Assembly: GCF_051201035.1 (NCBI RefSeq)
Contig: NZ_JBPODR010000019.1
Span: 1 to 43,406 of the forward strand
Reading direction: 5' to 3'
Length of the DNA: 43,406 nt
DNA from: Thermoanaerobacterium thermosulfurigenes
GTDB taxonomy: Bacteria > Bacillota > Thermoanaerobacteria > Thermoanaerobacterales > Thermoanaerobacteraceae
Shown here: positions 34,918 through 43,382 of the stretch, piece by piece
Layout of the letters: each line of letters opens with the position of its first letter
Numbering within the stretch: position 1 is the stretch's first letter
Position numbers and translations under genes: made by a program
The notes under the pieces: generated by a model
What the model was told of the DNA's origin: nothing
The model's input: the letters and a program-made list of their open reading frames with translations, nothing else
The model's database searches: none

Positions 34918-34941
34918 ATCATTTTCCTCCTTCATTTATTT

Positions 34942-34963
34942 CAATTCGCCGATGTGCGAATTG
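34942..34963. promoter_or_regulatory. hairpin/palindrome in the hcp leader
   Basis: CAATTCGC (34942-34949) and GCGAATTG (34956-34963) are perfect inverted arms around a 6-bp loop. They lie just upstream of the hcp ribosome site and downstream of the promoter. It could be a repressor site or an mRNA hairpin. Confidence 0.6.
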
Positions 34964-34987
34964 TATACAGTATTTCGTACGCTTATT

Positions 34988-35030
34988 ATTATACAATTGC
35001 AAATCGACTTTTTCTGTGATAAATATCACA
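34988..35030 (-). promoter_or_regulatory. hcp promoter with Crp/Fnr-type operator near -41
   Basis: TGTGATAAATATCACA (35015-35030) is a perfect palindrome of the Crp/Fnr class. The -10 TATAAT is at 34988-34993 on the minus strand and no good -35 is present. The palindrome centre is about 41 bp upstream of the expected start, the class II activator position. HcpR or a similar family member is the likely regulator. Confidence 0.7.
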
Positions 35031-35035
35031 ATAGC

Positions 35036-35062
35036 AAAAATATGAGGGGTTTTTCCCCTCAT
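35036..35062 (-). terminator. terminator of the aldo-keto reductase gene
   Basis: ATGAGGGG-TTTTT-CCCCTCAT hairpin (35042-35062) overlapping the stop codon, followed on the minus strand by a short T run. Confidence 0.8.
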
Positions 35063-36048
35063 ATTTTATTAGACAATATCTCATCTATTTCTTTCAATTC
35101 TTCATGGTTGAATTCCAGGTTGTCAAGCGCCTTTACATTCTCCTCTATCTGGCTTACTCGGCTTGCGCCAATTATAACAGATGTGACTTTTCTTAAGTCC
35201 CACGCCAAAGCCATCTGTGCAATGCTCTGCCCTCTTCTATCAGCAATTTTTTTCAGTTCTCTTACCTTATTTATATTCTCCTCTGTGAGATTCCCTCGCA
35301 ATGAAGTATTCTTTTTAGCAGCTCTCGAATCGTCCGGAACTCCATTTAAGTATTTATCAGTAAGTAATCCCTGTGCCAATGGACTAAATGCTATACTTCC
35401 AACGCCTTCTTCCTCAAGGACATCTGTAAGCCCATCTTCTATCCATCTGTTAAACATGGAGTAGCTGGGCTGGTGTATTAGAAGCGGCGTCCCAAGCTGT
35501 CTTAGGATTTCAGCGGCTTTTTTGGTATCTTCAGCATTGTAATTTGAAATGCCAGCGTATAAAGCCTTTCCTTGCCTCACAGCCTGTGCCAGCGCTGACA
35601 TGGTTTCTTCTAATGGCGTATTTAGGTCTCTTCTGTGTGAATAAAATATATCAACGTAATCTATACCCATCCTCTTTAAACTTTGGTCCAAGCTTGATAG
35701 CAAATATTTCCTTGAGCCCCAATCACCATAAGGGCCAGGCCACATGGTGTAACCAGCTTTTGTGGAAATCAACAATTCATCTCTGTAGCCTTTTAAGTCC
35801 GTCCTTAAAATCTTGCCGAAGTTTTCCTCAGCAGATCCTGGAGGCGGCCCGTAATTGTTTGCAAGATCAAAATGTGTTATTCCAAGGTCAAATGCCTTTT
35901 TAACCATTTCTCTCATATTTTCAAACACATCATAACCGCCAAAGTTGTGCCATAACCCAAGTGAAATTGCATGAAGCATTATGCCACTTCTTCCGCACCT
36001 TCTATATATCATTTTTTCGTATCTATTTTCGTTTGGTATGTAGGTCAT
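35059..36048 (-). CDS. aldo-keto reductase (YghZ-like)
   Basis: NADPH-dependent carbonyl reductase of 329 residues. The catalytic tetrad is visible as Asp and Tyr in FDLANNYG, Lys in ISTKAGY and His in DIFYSHR. The sequence GPPPGSAEENFGKIL is typical of the YghZ/L-glyceraldehyde-3-phosphate reductase group, which detoxifies aldehydes such as methylglyoxal. The ATG at 36048 follows AGGAGGG; the longer frame upstream has no ribosome site. The gene has its own terminator and runs divergently from the YdcZ-like gene. Confidence 0.93.
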   Translation of the reverse strand: MTYIPNENRYEKMIYRRCGRSGIMLHAISLGLWHNFGGYDVFENMREMVKKAFDLGITHFDLANNYGPPPGSAEENFGKILRTDLKGYRDELLISTKAGYTMWPGPYGDWGSRKYLLSSLDQSLKRMGIDYVDIFYSHRRDLNTPLEETMSALAQAVRQGKALYAGISNYNAEDTKKAAEILRQLGTPLLIHQPSYSMFNRWIEDGLTDVLEEEGVGSIAFSPLAQGLLTDKYLNGVPDDSRAAKKNTSLRGNLTEENINKVRELKKIADRRGQSIAQMALAWDLRKVTSVIIGASRVSQIEENVKALDNLEFNHEELKEIDEILSNKI

Positions 36049-36190
36049 TTTTCTCCCTCCTAAATCGGTTTCTATTTTAATTATATAATAATTATTATTA
36101 AAAACAAAATCTTTAAAAGTTAATTTAATTTTTGTCAATTTAAAAATATGGTATATTAGATAAGTAAACTATTTGAAAGGGGAGCATCAA

Positions 36191-36628
36191 ATGAATTCGA
36201 TAATGCTTTATATAGGAGCCATTATTGTTGGACTTGCTTTAGGACTGCAGTCGCCGATGAATTCAGCTCTTGGCAAAATAGCTTTACCAAAAAACTCTGC
36301 AGTCTTAAATAATTTAGTTGGACTTATAATATTAGTCCTCATCAGCATATCAGACGGCAGTATAAAACAATTTGCAAGTTTATTTAAAGCGCCAACATAT
36401 CTTTTATTTGGTGGCGTATTAGGATCTATTATCGTTTTAGGGTCAATCATACTGATTCCAAAGCTTGGCGCAGCTACTTTTGCATCTATTATAGTCTCAG
36501 CACAAATGATTGCTGCTATACTTATCGACAATTTTGGGCTATTTGGTTTAGAAAAAACTCCTATCAATTGGTTCAAAGTAATAGGTGTTGTGCTTCTTAT
36601 AATAGGTGTAAGGTTAATAAAAGCATAA
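36191..36628 (+). CDS. YdcZ/DUF606-type small membrane transporter
   Basis: The 145-residue protein is almost entirely hydrophobic with about five membrane segments (LYIGAIIVGLALGL, then VGLIILVLIS, LLFGGVLGSIIVLGSIILIP, SIIVSAQMIAAILI and VIGVVLLIIGV). It fits the half-size DUF606 branch of the drug/metabolite transporter superfamily, which usually works as a dimer. The substrate is unknown. The ATG at 36191 lies six bases behind GGGGAG. A TTGTCA-16-TATTAG promoter may lie upstream. Confidence 0.85.
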   Translation: MNSIMLYIGAIIVGLALGLQSPMNSALGKIALPKNSAVLNNLVGLIILVLISISDGSIKQFASLFKAPTYLLFGGVLGSIIVLGSIILIPKLGAATFASIIVSAQMIAAILIDNFGLFGLEKTPINWFKVIGVVLLIIGVRLIKA

Positions 36629-36664
36629 AAAAACCTTATAGATATTTTTCTATAAGGTTTTTTA
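36627..36664. terminator. bidirectional terminator
   Basis: CCTTATAG (36634-36641) pairs with CTATAAGG (36650-36657). Six T residues follow on the plus strand and an A-run precedes, so it can also end the convergent zinc-ribbon gene. Confidence 0.9.
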
Positions 36665-36670
36665 CACTGG

Positions 36671-36841
36671 TTATCTTCTGTAACCTCTGTTGTTATTGTA
36701 CTGCTGTTTTCTTGCTTTTCTGCATTCAGGGCATCTCTGAGGCTCATTTTCAAAGCCTTTTTCTTTATAGAAAGCTTGCTCGCCTTCTGTAAAGAGGAAT
36801 TCCTTACCGCAGTCTTTGCATACTAATGTCTTATCAGCCAC
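36671..36841 (-). CDS. small zinc-ribbon protein
   Basis: 56 residues with CKDC and CPEC as one four-cysteine zinc ribbon (probable zinc-ribbon family, zf-trcl-like), an FTEGEQAFYKEKGF centre and a basic Asn/Arg-rich tail ending NNNRGYRR. This suggests nucleic-acid binding or ribosome association. I take GTG at 36841, eight bases behind AAGGAGG. The function is unknown. Confidence 0.85.
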   Translation of the reverse strand: MADKTLVCKDCGKEFLFTEGEQAFYKEKGFENEPQRCPECRKARKQQYNNNRGYRR

Positions 36842-36941
36842 AACACTTTCCTCCTTTTTAAGATTTACAAGATTTAAACAAACCAAATTCCATCCTAAAA
36901 AGGGGAAATGTTGTTAAATCTCTTTTTTAACTACGAATTAA

Positions 36942-36970
36942 AGTATACCACGTTTCATCACAATATGCAA
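36942..36970 (-). promoter_or_regulatory. promoter of the zinc-ribbon gene
   Basis: Minus strand TTGCAT (36965-36970), 17 bp, extended -10 TGGTATACT (TATACT at 36942-36947). Confidence 0.7.
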
Positions 36971-36999
36971 TACTTTTGTTTATGAAAACCAAATATTTC

Positions 37000-37206
37000 T
37001 TATTCCTCGCTGGTAAAATAGTCCATAAACACCTTGTCAGCAGCGCTTACTTCCATTCCGTTAAAAACAATAGTCTTTTTGTCACCATCTTCTGATATGA
37101 GAGTAAGCTTAGAATCAAATGTCGCCGGTATGTTTTTGCTGGGCTTAAAATAGTACGGTTTATAGCCATCTTTAATAAGTTTCACTCCATAAGAAATCTT
37201 ATCCAT
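37000..37206 (-). CDS. small protein of unknown function
   Basis: 68 residues, soluble, without motif I recognise. It alternates short beta-like stretches (KLTLISEDGDKKTIVFNG) and ends FMDYFTSEE. The start lies nine bases behind GGGAGG. It is 46 bp downstream of the large activase gene on the same strand and may be co-transcribed with it. Confidence 0.6.
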   Translation of the reverse strand: MDKISYGVKLIKDGYKPYYFKPSKNIPATFDSKLTLISEDGDKKTIVFNGMEVSAADKVFMDYFTSEE

Positions 37207-37252
37207 TCATAAAAACCTCCCGTACTATTTATGATGCCCACATTCTAAAAAA

Positions 37253-40200
37253 CTATATTTTTTCGGTGGCAGCAATTTGCTCCAATGTTTCGTTGCTTTT
37301 CTCTAATTTTTTGAAAGCCACAGACAGCATAAGCTTTATCCTATTTAGCTGATTTACTTCACTTGCACCGGGATCATAATCAACCGCCACAATGTTTGCT
37401 TCTTTATAAAGCTCCCTTAAGGCTTTGATAACACCTTTCCCTGTTATGTGGTTTGGAAGGCATGCGAAAGGCTGTATGCAGACAATATTTGATATGCCTT
37501 CTTTTAATAGCTCCACCATCTCTGCAGTAAGATACCAACCTTCGCCAGTTATGTTACCGAGAGATACTATAGGTGACGCCAACTCCTTTAGCTCATTGAG
37601 AGTCTTTGGAGAGATAAATCTTTTGCTTTTCTCTAAAGCCTTTCTCATCTCTTTTCGATAAAACTCAAGTCCTGCAATGCCAATATTTTGTAAAACTTGC
37701 CTTATCTTGCTGCCTGACAAATACTTATACTTTTCATTTGCATGATCCAGTATAAACATCAAGAAATCGATAAGATTCGGCAGTATCACTTCTGCCCCTT
37801 CTTTTTCAAGCACATCAACAATACTATTGTTTGCGGTAGGATGGTACTTCACAAGTATCTCCCCTACAATACCGACTTTAGGCTTAACAACATTATTGAT
37901 CTCAAGATTCTCAAAATCCTGGACGATCTGATGGACATTTCTCTTAAATAACTTCAAATCCCCACTTTTTACAGACTCTATACACTTAGCCACCCATTTT
38001 TCGTAAAGTTTATTGGCAGAACCAGGTATCTTCTCATATGGCCTCACCCTAAGCAGCACATTTTGCAGAAGGTCACCATATACGAGGCCAATAAATGCCT
38101 TATTGAGAAGGCCCGGTGTTATCTTAAATCCCGGATTCTTCTCCATCCCAACAAAGTTCAATGATATGACAGGTATATTTTCAAACCCTGCATCTTTCAA
38201 AGCCTTTCTTAAAAAACCTATGTAGTTTGTAGCTCTGCAACCACCGCCTGTCTGTGTGATTATGACAGACGTATTGTTTAAATCATACTTGCCAGATTTC
38301 AATGCTTCAATAAGCTGCCCAACGACTATTATAGAAGGAAAACACGCATCGTTATTGACATATTTAAGCCCTTCTTCGACAGCCGGCTTATCTATAGATG
38401 GAAGAACTTCTAAATTGTATCCCGATACATTGAAGGCTTCCTGCAAAAATTGGAAATGTATCGGCGACATCTGCGGTGCCAGTATAGTATGTTTCTTCCT
38501 CATTTCGTCCGTAAACAATACTCTCTTCATCGTATATGAAGTCTTGCTTCTTTTCTCATCTTTTCTCTCATTGATAGCAGCTATCAATGACCTTATGCGT
38601 ATCTTTATAGAGCCTACATTTGTACCTTCATCTATCTTTATAAGCGTAAATATCTTTTCACGTGAGCTTAAGATCTCCTGAACCTGATCGGATGTGACAG
38701 CATCGATGCCACATCCAAAGGAAGTAAGCTGTACAAGCTCTAAGTTGTCGCTGTCAGCCACAAAGCTTGCCGCCGCATAAAGCCTCGTGTGGTACATCCA
38801 TTGGTCAACTACTCTAAGTTTTCTCTCAAGTTTGCCTAAATGCGCTACAGAATCCTCTGTCAATACTGCCACACCTAATGACGTTATTATCTCGGGTATG
38901 CCATGGTTTATCTCTGGGTCTATATGGTAGGGCCTGCCTGCAAGAACTATTCCTCTTTTTCCCGTATCTCGCAGATATTTTAAGACTTCTTCGCCTTTTC
39001 TCCTTATATCGTCTTTTACTCTTTTATCTTCATCAAAAGCTTCTTTTAAGGCATCTTCCACTTCACTTTTTGATACGCCGAAAACTCTCAATTCTTCGTA
39101 GAGCCTTTTAGCAAGCTTCTCTTTGTCATCCAAAGCCAAAAATGGACTTAAGAATAAGATCTCTTTTTCTTTCAGCACATCCATGTTGTTTCTAATTACT
39201 TCAGCGTATGACGACACAATGGGGCAGTTGTAATGATTGTCTGCATCTTCATAAACATTTTGCTCGACAGGTATACATGGATAAAATATCGTCTTTATGC
39301 CTTTATTTATCAAATTGACTATGTGTCCATGGACGATTTTTGCCGGATAGCATGCAGAGTCAGACGGTATTGTGTCCATACCTGACTCATAAAGCTTCTT
39401 TGACGACCTGTCAGACAGTACGACCCTGAATCCCAGCCTTGTGAAAAATGTAAACCACAAAGGATAGTTTTCATACATGTTTAAAACTCTCGGTATGCCA
39501 ATGGTACCTCTATACGCCTCGTCTTCGCTTAATGGCTTGTATCCGAATATTTTCTTGTATTTATAGTCGTAGAGGTTTGGTATATCGTTGTTAGTTATCT
39601 CTTTTCCTGCTCCTCTTTCACAACGGTTTCCAGATACAAATACTCTGCCGTCATTGAATTTATTTATAGTTAAAAGGCACCTGTTTGTGCATTTATTGCA
39701 CCTGCCGCTTGACACTTCCACACTAAAACTTTCAAGCTTGTCTTTCGTAAATATTGTGCTGACTCCACCACTGTACCTTTCCTTTGCGATAAGAGCTGCA
39801 CCGTATGCACCCATTAGCCCTGCAATCTGAGGCCTAACGGCGTTTCTGCCCGTTATAAGCTCGAAGCTTCTTAGTATGGCATCATTGAGAAATGTCCCGC
39901 CTTGAACGATTATCTTTTCTCCCAACTCTTTCGGATCTCTTATCTTTATGACTTTATACAAAGCGTTTTTTATAACAGAGTATGAAAGCCCTGCAGATAT
40001 ATCTCCTAATGATGCTCCTTCCTTCTGTGCCTGTTTCACCCTTGAATTCATAAAGACAGTGCAGCGAGAACCTAAATCAACTGGGTTTTGAGCTGCCAGT
40101 GCGGCTTTCGTAAACTCATCAATTGACATATTTAGAGATGATGCAAATGTCTCTAAAAATGAGCCACACCCTGATGAACATGCTTCATTTAGCATTATGC

Positions 40201-41515
40201 TGTCGATTATTCCGTCCCTTATCCTTATGCACTTCATATCTTGCCCACCTATGTCAAGTATGAAGTCGACACCAGGCAAAAAATGCTCTGACGCCTTGTA
40301 ATGAGCGATTGTCTCTATCTCCCCTATGTCTACCATCAAAGCTGCTTTAATAAGGTTTTCGCCATATCCTGTTACAGTAGAATTAGCTATAAATGCACCT
40401 TCAGGCATCTTTTCGTATATATCTAAAAGAACTTTTATAACAGAATTTAGAGGGTTTCCTTCATTACTGCCGTAATAAGAATAGACAATTGCACCATCCT
40501 CATCTATCACAACTAACTTTGTAGTAGTAGAACCGGCATCTATTCCTAAGAAAAGACCCCCTTTAGCATCTTTTATGTCTTTCTTTAAAACATCAATGCC
40601 TTTGTGCCTATCTTTAAATTCGTTGTACTCATTTTCGTCTACAAATAGCGGTCTTAATCTCTCCACGTCATTTTTCACTTTGTATGGAATCGTATGTACT
40701 TTATCTCTTAGATCTTTTAATGTAGTTATTTCACCATTATTTGCAGAAAGTGCCGCACCTATTGCAACTGCCAATTGAGAATTTTCAGGAACAATAACTT
40801 CTTCATCTTTCAAGTTCAATGTTTCAATAAATCTCTTTCTCAACTCTGGAAGGAAATATAAAGGCCCACCCAAAAATGCCACGTTGCCTTTTATAGGCCT
40901 GCCACAGGCCAGACCACTTATTGTCTGGTTTACAACTGCTTGAAAAATTGATGCTGCTATATCTTCTCTTGCGGTTCCCTCATTTAAAAGAGGCTGAATA
41001 TCTGTCTTTGCAAAAACGCCACACCTTGCAGCTATTGGATATATGACTTTGTAATTCTTGGCAAGCTCATTTAGACCCAAAGCATCAGTCTTTAATAGTG
41101 ATGCCATCTGGTCTATAAAAGCACCTGTGCCACCAGCGCAACTGCTATTCATCCTCTGCTCAATAGTGCCGTCAAAGTATGTAATCTTAGCATCCTCGCC
41201 GCCTAATTCTATGACAACATCTACTTCCGGAAAAAACCTCTCAACTGTCTTAGTACCTGCAATCACTTCCTGCACAAACGGCATATTAAGCCATTCAGCT
41301 ACTGCCATACCGCCAGAACCTGTTACAGCAGCAGATACAACAAGGTCTCCGATTTTAGAATACGCATCATCTATCAAGTTTACAATAGTATCTTTTATAT
41401 TGGATAAGTGCCGCTCATATCTACTATAGATTATCTCATCATTTTCATTTAAGATAACTATTTTGGCCGTAGTAGAACCTACATCTACTCCTAAATAGTG
41501 CAAATTTCTATTCAC
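37253..41515 (-). CDS. acyl-CoA dehydratase activase / dehydratase-like fusion (BcrAD/BadFG, DUF2229)
   Basis: A 1420-residue fusion. Two activator-type ATPase domains (ASKHA fold) lie at about 7-265 and 322-585, with phosphate loops DVGSTTAK (11-18) and DAGSTTTK (326-333). Each has the cysteine pair that holds a bridging 4Fe-4S cluster in such dimers (Cys126/Cys165 and Cys446 or 450/Cys485). A cysteine-rich segment (CNKCTNRC) starts the DUF2229 part. The last part resembles 2-hydroxyacyl-CoA dehydratase or double-cubane-cluster reductase subunits (cysteines in PSDSACYPAK, NNDACFPS and PFACLPNH). Such proteins inject low-potential electrons using ATP. The exact substrate is unknown; no dehydratase operon is adjacent. 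It starts at GTG behind AAGGAG. Confidence 0.9.
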   Translation of the reverse strand: MNRNLHYLGVDVGSTTAKIVILNENDEIIYSRYERHLSNIKDTIVNLIDDAYSKIGDLVVSAAVTGSGGMAVAEWLNMPFVQEVIAGTKTVERFFPEVDVVIELGGEDAKITYFDGTIEQRMNSSCAGGTGAFIDQMASLLKTDALGLNELAKNYKVIYPIAARCGVFAKTDIQPLLNEGTAREDIAASIFQAVVNQTISGLACGRPIKGNVAFLGGPLYFLPELRKRFIETLNLKDEEVIVPENSQLAVAIGAALSANNGEITTLKDLRDKVHTIPYKVKNDVERLRPLFVDENEYNEFKDRHKGIDVLKKDIKDAKGGLFLGIDAGSTTTKLVVIDEDGAIVYSYYGSNEGNPLNSVIKVLLDIYEKMPEGAFIANSTVTGYGENLIKAALMVDIGEIETIAHYKASEHFLPGVDFILDIGGQDMKCIRIRDGIIDSIMLNEACSSGCGSFLETFASSLNMSIDEFTKAALAAQNPVDLGSRCTVFMNSRVKQAQKEGASLGDISAGLSYSVIKNALYKVIKIRDPKELGEKIIVQGGTFLNDAILRSFELITGRNAVRPQIAGLMGAYGAALIAKERYSGGVSTIFTKDKLESFSVEVSSGRCNKCTNRCLLTINKFNDGRVFVSGNRCERGAGKEITNNDIPNLYDYKYKKIFGYKPLSEDEAYRGTIGIPRVLNMYENYPLWFTFFTRLGFRVVLSDRSSKKLYESGMDTIPSDSACYPAKIVHGHIVNLINKGIKTIFYPCIPVEQNVYEDADNHYNCPIVSSYAEVIRNNMDVLKEKEILFLSPFLALDDKEKLAKRLYEELRVFGVSKSEVEDALKEAFDEDKRVKDDIRRKGEEVLKYLRDTGKRGIVLAGRPYHIDPEINHGIPEIITSLGVAVLTEDSVAHLGKLERKLRVVDQWMYHTRLYAAASFVADSDNLELVQLTSFGCGIDAVTSDQVQEILSSREKIFTLIKIDEGTNVGSIKIRIRSLIAAINERKDEKRSKTSYTMKRVLFTDEMRKKHTILAPQMSPIHFQFLQEAFNVSGYNLEVLPSIDKPAVEEGLKYVNNDACFPSIIVVGQLIEALKSGKYDLNNTSVIITQTGGGCRATNYIGFLRKALKDAGFENIPVISLNFVGMEKNPGFKITPGLLNKAFIGLVYGDLLQNVLLRVRPYEKIPGSANKLYEKWVAKCIESVKSGDLKLFKRNVHQIVQDFENLEINNVVKPKVGIVGEILVKYHPTANNSIVDVLEKEGAEVILPNLIDFLMFILDHANEKYKYLSGSKIRQVLQNIGIAGLEFYRKEMRKALEKSKRFISPKTLNELKELASPIVSLGNITGEGWYLTAEMVELLKEGISNIVCIQPFACLPNHITGKGVIKALRELYKEANIVAVDYDPGASEVNQLNRIKLMLSVAFKKLEKSNETLEQIAATEKI

Positions 41516-41549
41516 TTCAATTTCTCCTTCAAATATATGTATTGTAATT

Positions 41550-41578
41550 ATTATATAACAGATAGATTTACTTTTGAA
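41550..41578 (-). promoter_or_regulatory. promoter of the activase gene
   Basis: Minus strand TTCAAA (41573-41578), 17 bp, TATAAT (41550-41555), about 35 bp upstream of the GTG start. Confidence 0.7.
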
Positions 41579-41637
41579 TACTTCTTAAAAATTATGTTAG
41601 CACTATTTAGTTTAAAAACAAAATTTCTATTAAGATA

Positions 41638-42309
41638 TTAAACCAAGCTGTATCTAAACCCCAGATCTACTATCTTTCTTAAATAATATATATTTTCATC
41701 TGATTGAAAAACATTAAACCCAGACTTATTTAAGATACCTACCGTAAATATATTAGCTTTCATTTCTATCGTTGCAGTACCGCTTGCCTCAATTTCCTTT
41801 GAAGGAAAGATGCCAGTTGTAGAAATCGCAACTGCATGTGGATTTTTCAACTGCCAATCGCCATCATCGACTTTCTGCCAATACGTCTTATCGATGCTTT
41901 TTATCTGTCTTAAGCTGTCAGAATAAACTGTCAAAACCACGTAAAGCCTTGTTACTGCAGAATAATCTTTGCGCTCTTTGTAAATTGTCACTTTTGATAC
42001 TTTATTAGTATAACTCGATACATCTAAAGGCTCTTCTTTTACGCCATAAGCTTCAATGAATTTTCCACTATTTTTGTCATAAACCTCAATCCTTGAAAAT
42101 CCATCGGAATCCAACTTTGGCTTAGAAATATTGACATGGTCATGCGACACATCTATATGTCCATATTTTAATTGTATTGTCTTTACTAAAACATTGTCAA
42201 CGTTTGTATCTTTAGTTTCTTTCTGAGAATGGACATTTGATAAGTCAAAAGCTATGACGATAAACAAAGCCACAGCGATAAATGCCAATATATATATCAT
42301 TTTTCTCAA
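41638..42309 (-). CDS. membrane-anchored extracellular protein, unknown
   Basis: 223 residues. An N-terminal basic start (MRKM) and one hydrophobic helix (about 5-23) form an uncleaved anchor or signal peptide. The remainder is polar and beta-rich, probably outside the cell. No lipobox cysteine is present. A segment YVVLTVYSDSLRQIKSIDKTYW hints at a beta-sandwich or NTF2-like fold, but I do not recognise a family. It lies 85 bp behind the secreted protein gene on the same strand. Confidence 0.65.
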   Translation of the reverse strand: MRKMIYILAFIAVALFIVIAFDLSNVHSQKETKDTNVDNVLVKTIQLKYGHIDVSHDHVNISKPKLDSDGFSRIEVYDKNSGKFIEAYGVKEEPLDVSSYTNKVSKVTIYKERKDYSAVTRLYVVLTVYSDSLRQIKSIDKTYWQKVDDGDWQLKNPHAVAISTTGIFPSKEIEASGTATIEMKANIFTVGILNKSGFNVFQSDENIYYLRKIVDLGFRYSLV

Positions 42310-42342
42310 TCATACCACCACCAAATATATATCACCATAATA

Positions 42343-42369
42343 CAGGCCCCTCGCTAAAATGAAAGGCCT
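42343..42369. terminator. weak hairpin between two exported-protein genes
   Basis: AGGCC and GGCCT arms with additional pairing around a loop. No long T run follows, so it may be an attenuator or mRNA-end structure for the upstream gene (42395-43072). Confidence 0.35.
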
Positions 42370-42394
42370 TTATATGTTTATCTTTGAATTGTTT

Positions 42395-43072
42395 TTACTT
42401 TAGTCTAACCGTAAAATCGCCAAATATGGGAGAGCCAATCTGTGGTCCATCATTTACAAAAGAAATATAGTAATTATATGCAGGATCCAAATTATAAAAT
42501 CTTGTTGTCCACCAGCCAGTATTAGAATTTGTTGAAAATTGATCTGAGCTCATTACAAATTTATTCGTACCGGCTTGATAAACATTAATGTGCCATAACA
42601 CATTAGCAGGATAATCAGCTCTTACATTCCAGTCTACATATAACTGTGTGGAACCATTTGTGAAAAAATAGTAGTTTAAAAAAATCTCCGTGTTAACTCC
42701 ACTGAAAGAACCATTATAAGGAAGATTTGTTCCTTTAGTCGGCCGACTAAGGGACATAGGATTAGCTTCATTTAAAGAAGCTGCCTTTTGTAATGTCATC
42801 TTGGTGGTTTCAGAAGCTGGTTTAGCAGTTTCTTCATTTGAAACAGTTATTTGGTTATTGATTATATCCACATTTGAAGGAGCTTGCCTCAAATATGTCA
42901 TTTTTGTAGTCTCAGACGATGGTTTAAGATTTTCTACAATTGGGGCGGAAATTTGTTTACTGCCTGTATCCACATTTCCTCCTCGTAAAGCAAATGAAGT
43001 TCCACTTAAGCTTAAACTTAAGATGAGTATCAAGATTAAACATATTGATACTCGTATTGATTTTTTGTTCAT
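42395..43072 (-). CDS. secreted protein with internal repeat, unknown
   Basis: 225 residues with a clear signal peptide (MNKKSIR, hydrophobic core, likely cut after FA-LRG near residue 28). The segment after it is duplicated: LKPSSETTKMTYL and AKPASETTKMTLQ, about 40 residues apart, in a low-complexity linker. The C-terminal 115 residues are rich in aromatic residues and Asn/Ser (YVDWNVRADYPANVLWHINV and GWWTTRFYNLDPAYNYY) and look like an extracellular beta-sandwich. A strong AAGGAGG ribosome site precedes the ATG. The family is not recognised. Confidence 0.75.
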   Translation of the reverse strand: MNKKSIRVSICLILILILSLSLSGTSFALRGGNVDTGSKQISAPIVENLKPSSETTKMTYLRQAPSNVDIINNQITVSNEETAKPASETTKMTLQKAASLNEANPMSLSRPTKGTNLPYNGSFSGVNTEIFLNYYFFTNGSTQLYVDWNVRADYPANVLWHINVYQAGTNKFVMSSDQFSTNSNTGWWTTRFYNLDPAYNYYISFVNDGPQIGSPIFGDFTVRLK

Positions 43073-43144
43073 TTTAATTTCACCTCCTTCCGTTAGTAAA
43101 ATATTTCGCGAACATTATCAGTAAATCTTTGGTTTTATTATATG

Positions 43145-43382
43145 CTAATAATTTATATCTTCCCGGCCTGGAAAGTACATCAAATCTGCACCAAACTCTT
43201 TATACAGATTTTTATCTTTCACATCCATCGAAGATACAACTTTCTTATCAGGACTAATTACATCCCATGTATCATCGCTTTTTAAATGTATTGCACCTAA
43301 TAGCTTATTATCTCAAACTTCGCACTTATAAAAGTAGCTCTGTACCTTGATAATTCAATATTATTTGGCTATAAAATAGCAT
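43145..43382 (-). pseudogene. possible gene remnant at right edge
   Basis: On the minus strand an ATG at 43382 behind GGAGGT opens a 18-codon frame. After frame changes a 55-codon frame without a start (43312 to 43145, ending REDINY) continues with protein-like composition, including LLGAIHLKSDDTWDVISPD. This looks like a frameshifted small gene. The rest of the region 43073-43406 shows only the ribosome site and a TTCGCGAA palindrome upstream of the secreted protein gene. Confidence 0.35.

Noticed and set aside
35059..36138. A 359-residue aldo-keto reductase
   Set aside because: The extra N-terminal 30 residues are AT-rich promoter DNA; ATG 36048 behind AGGAGGG fits the family start.
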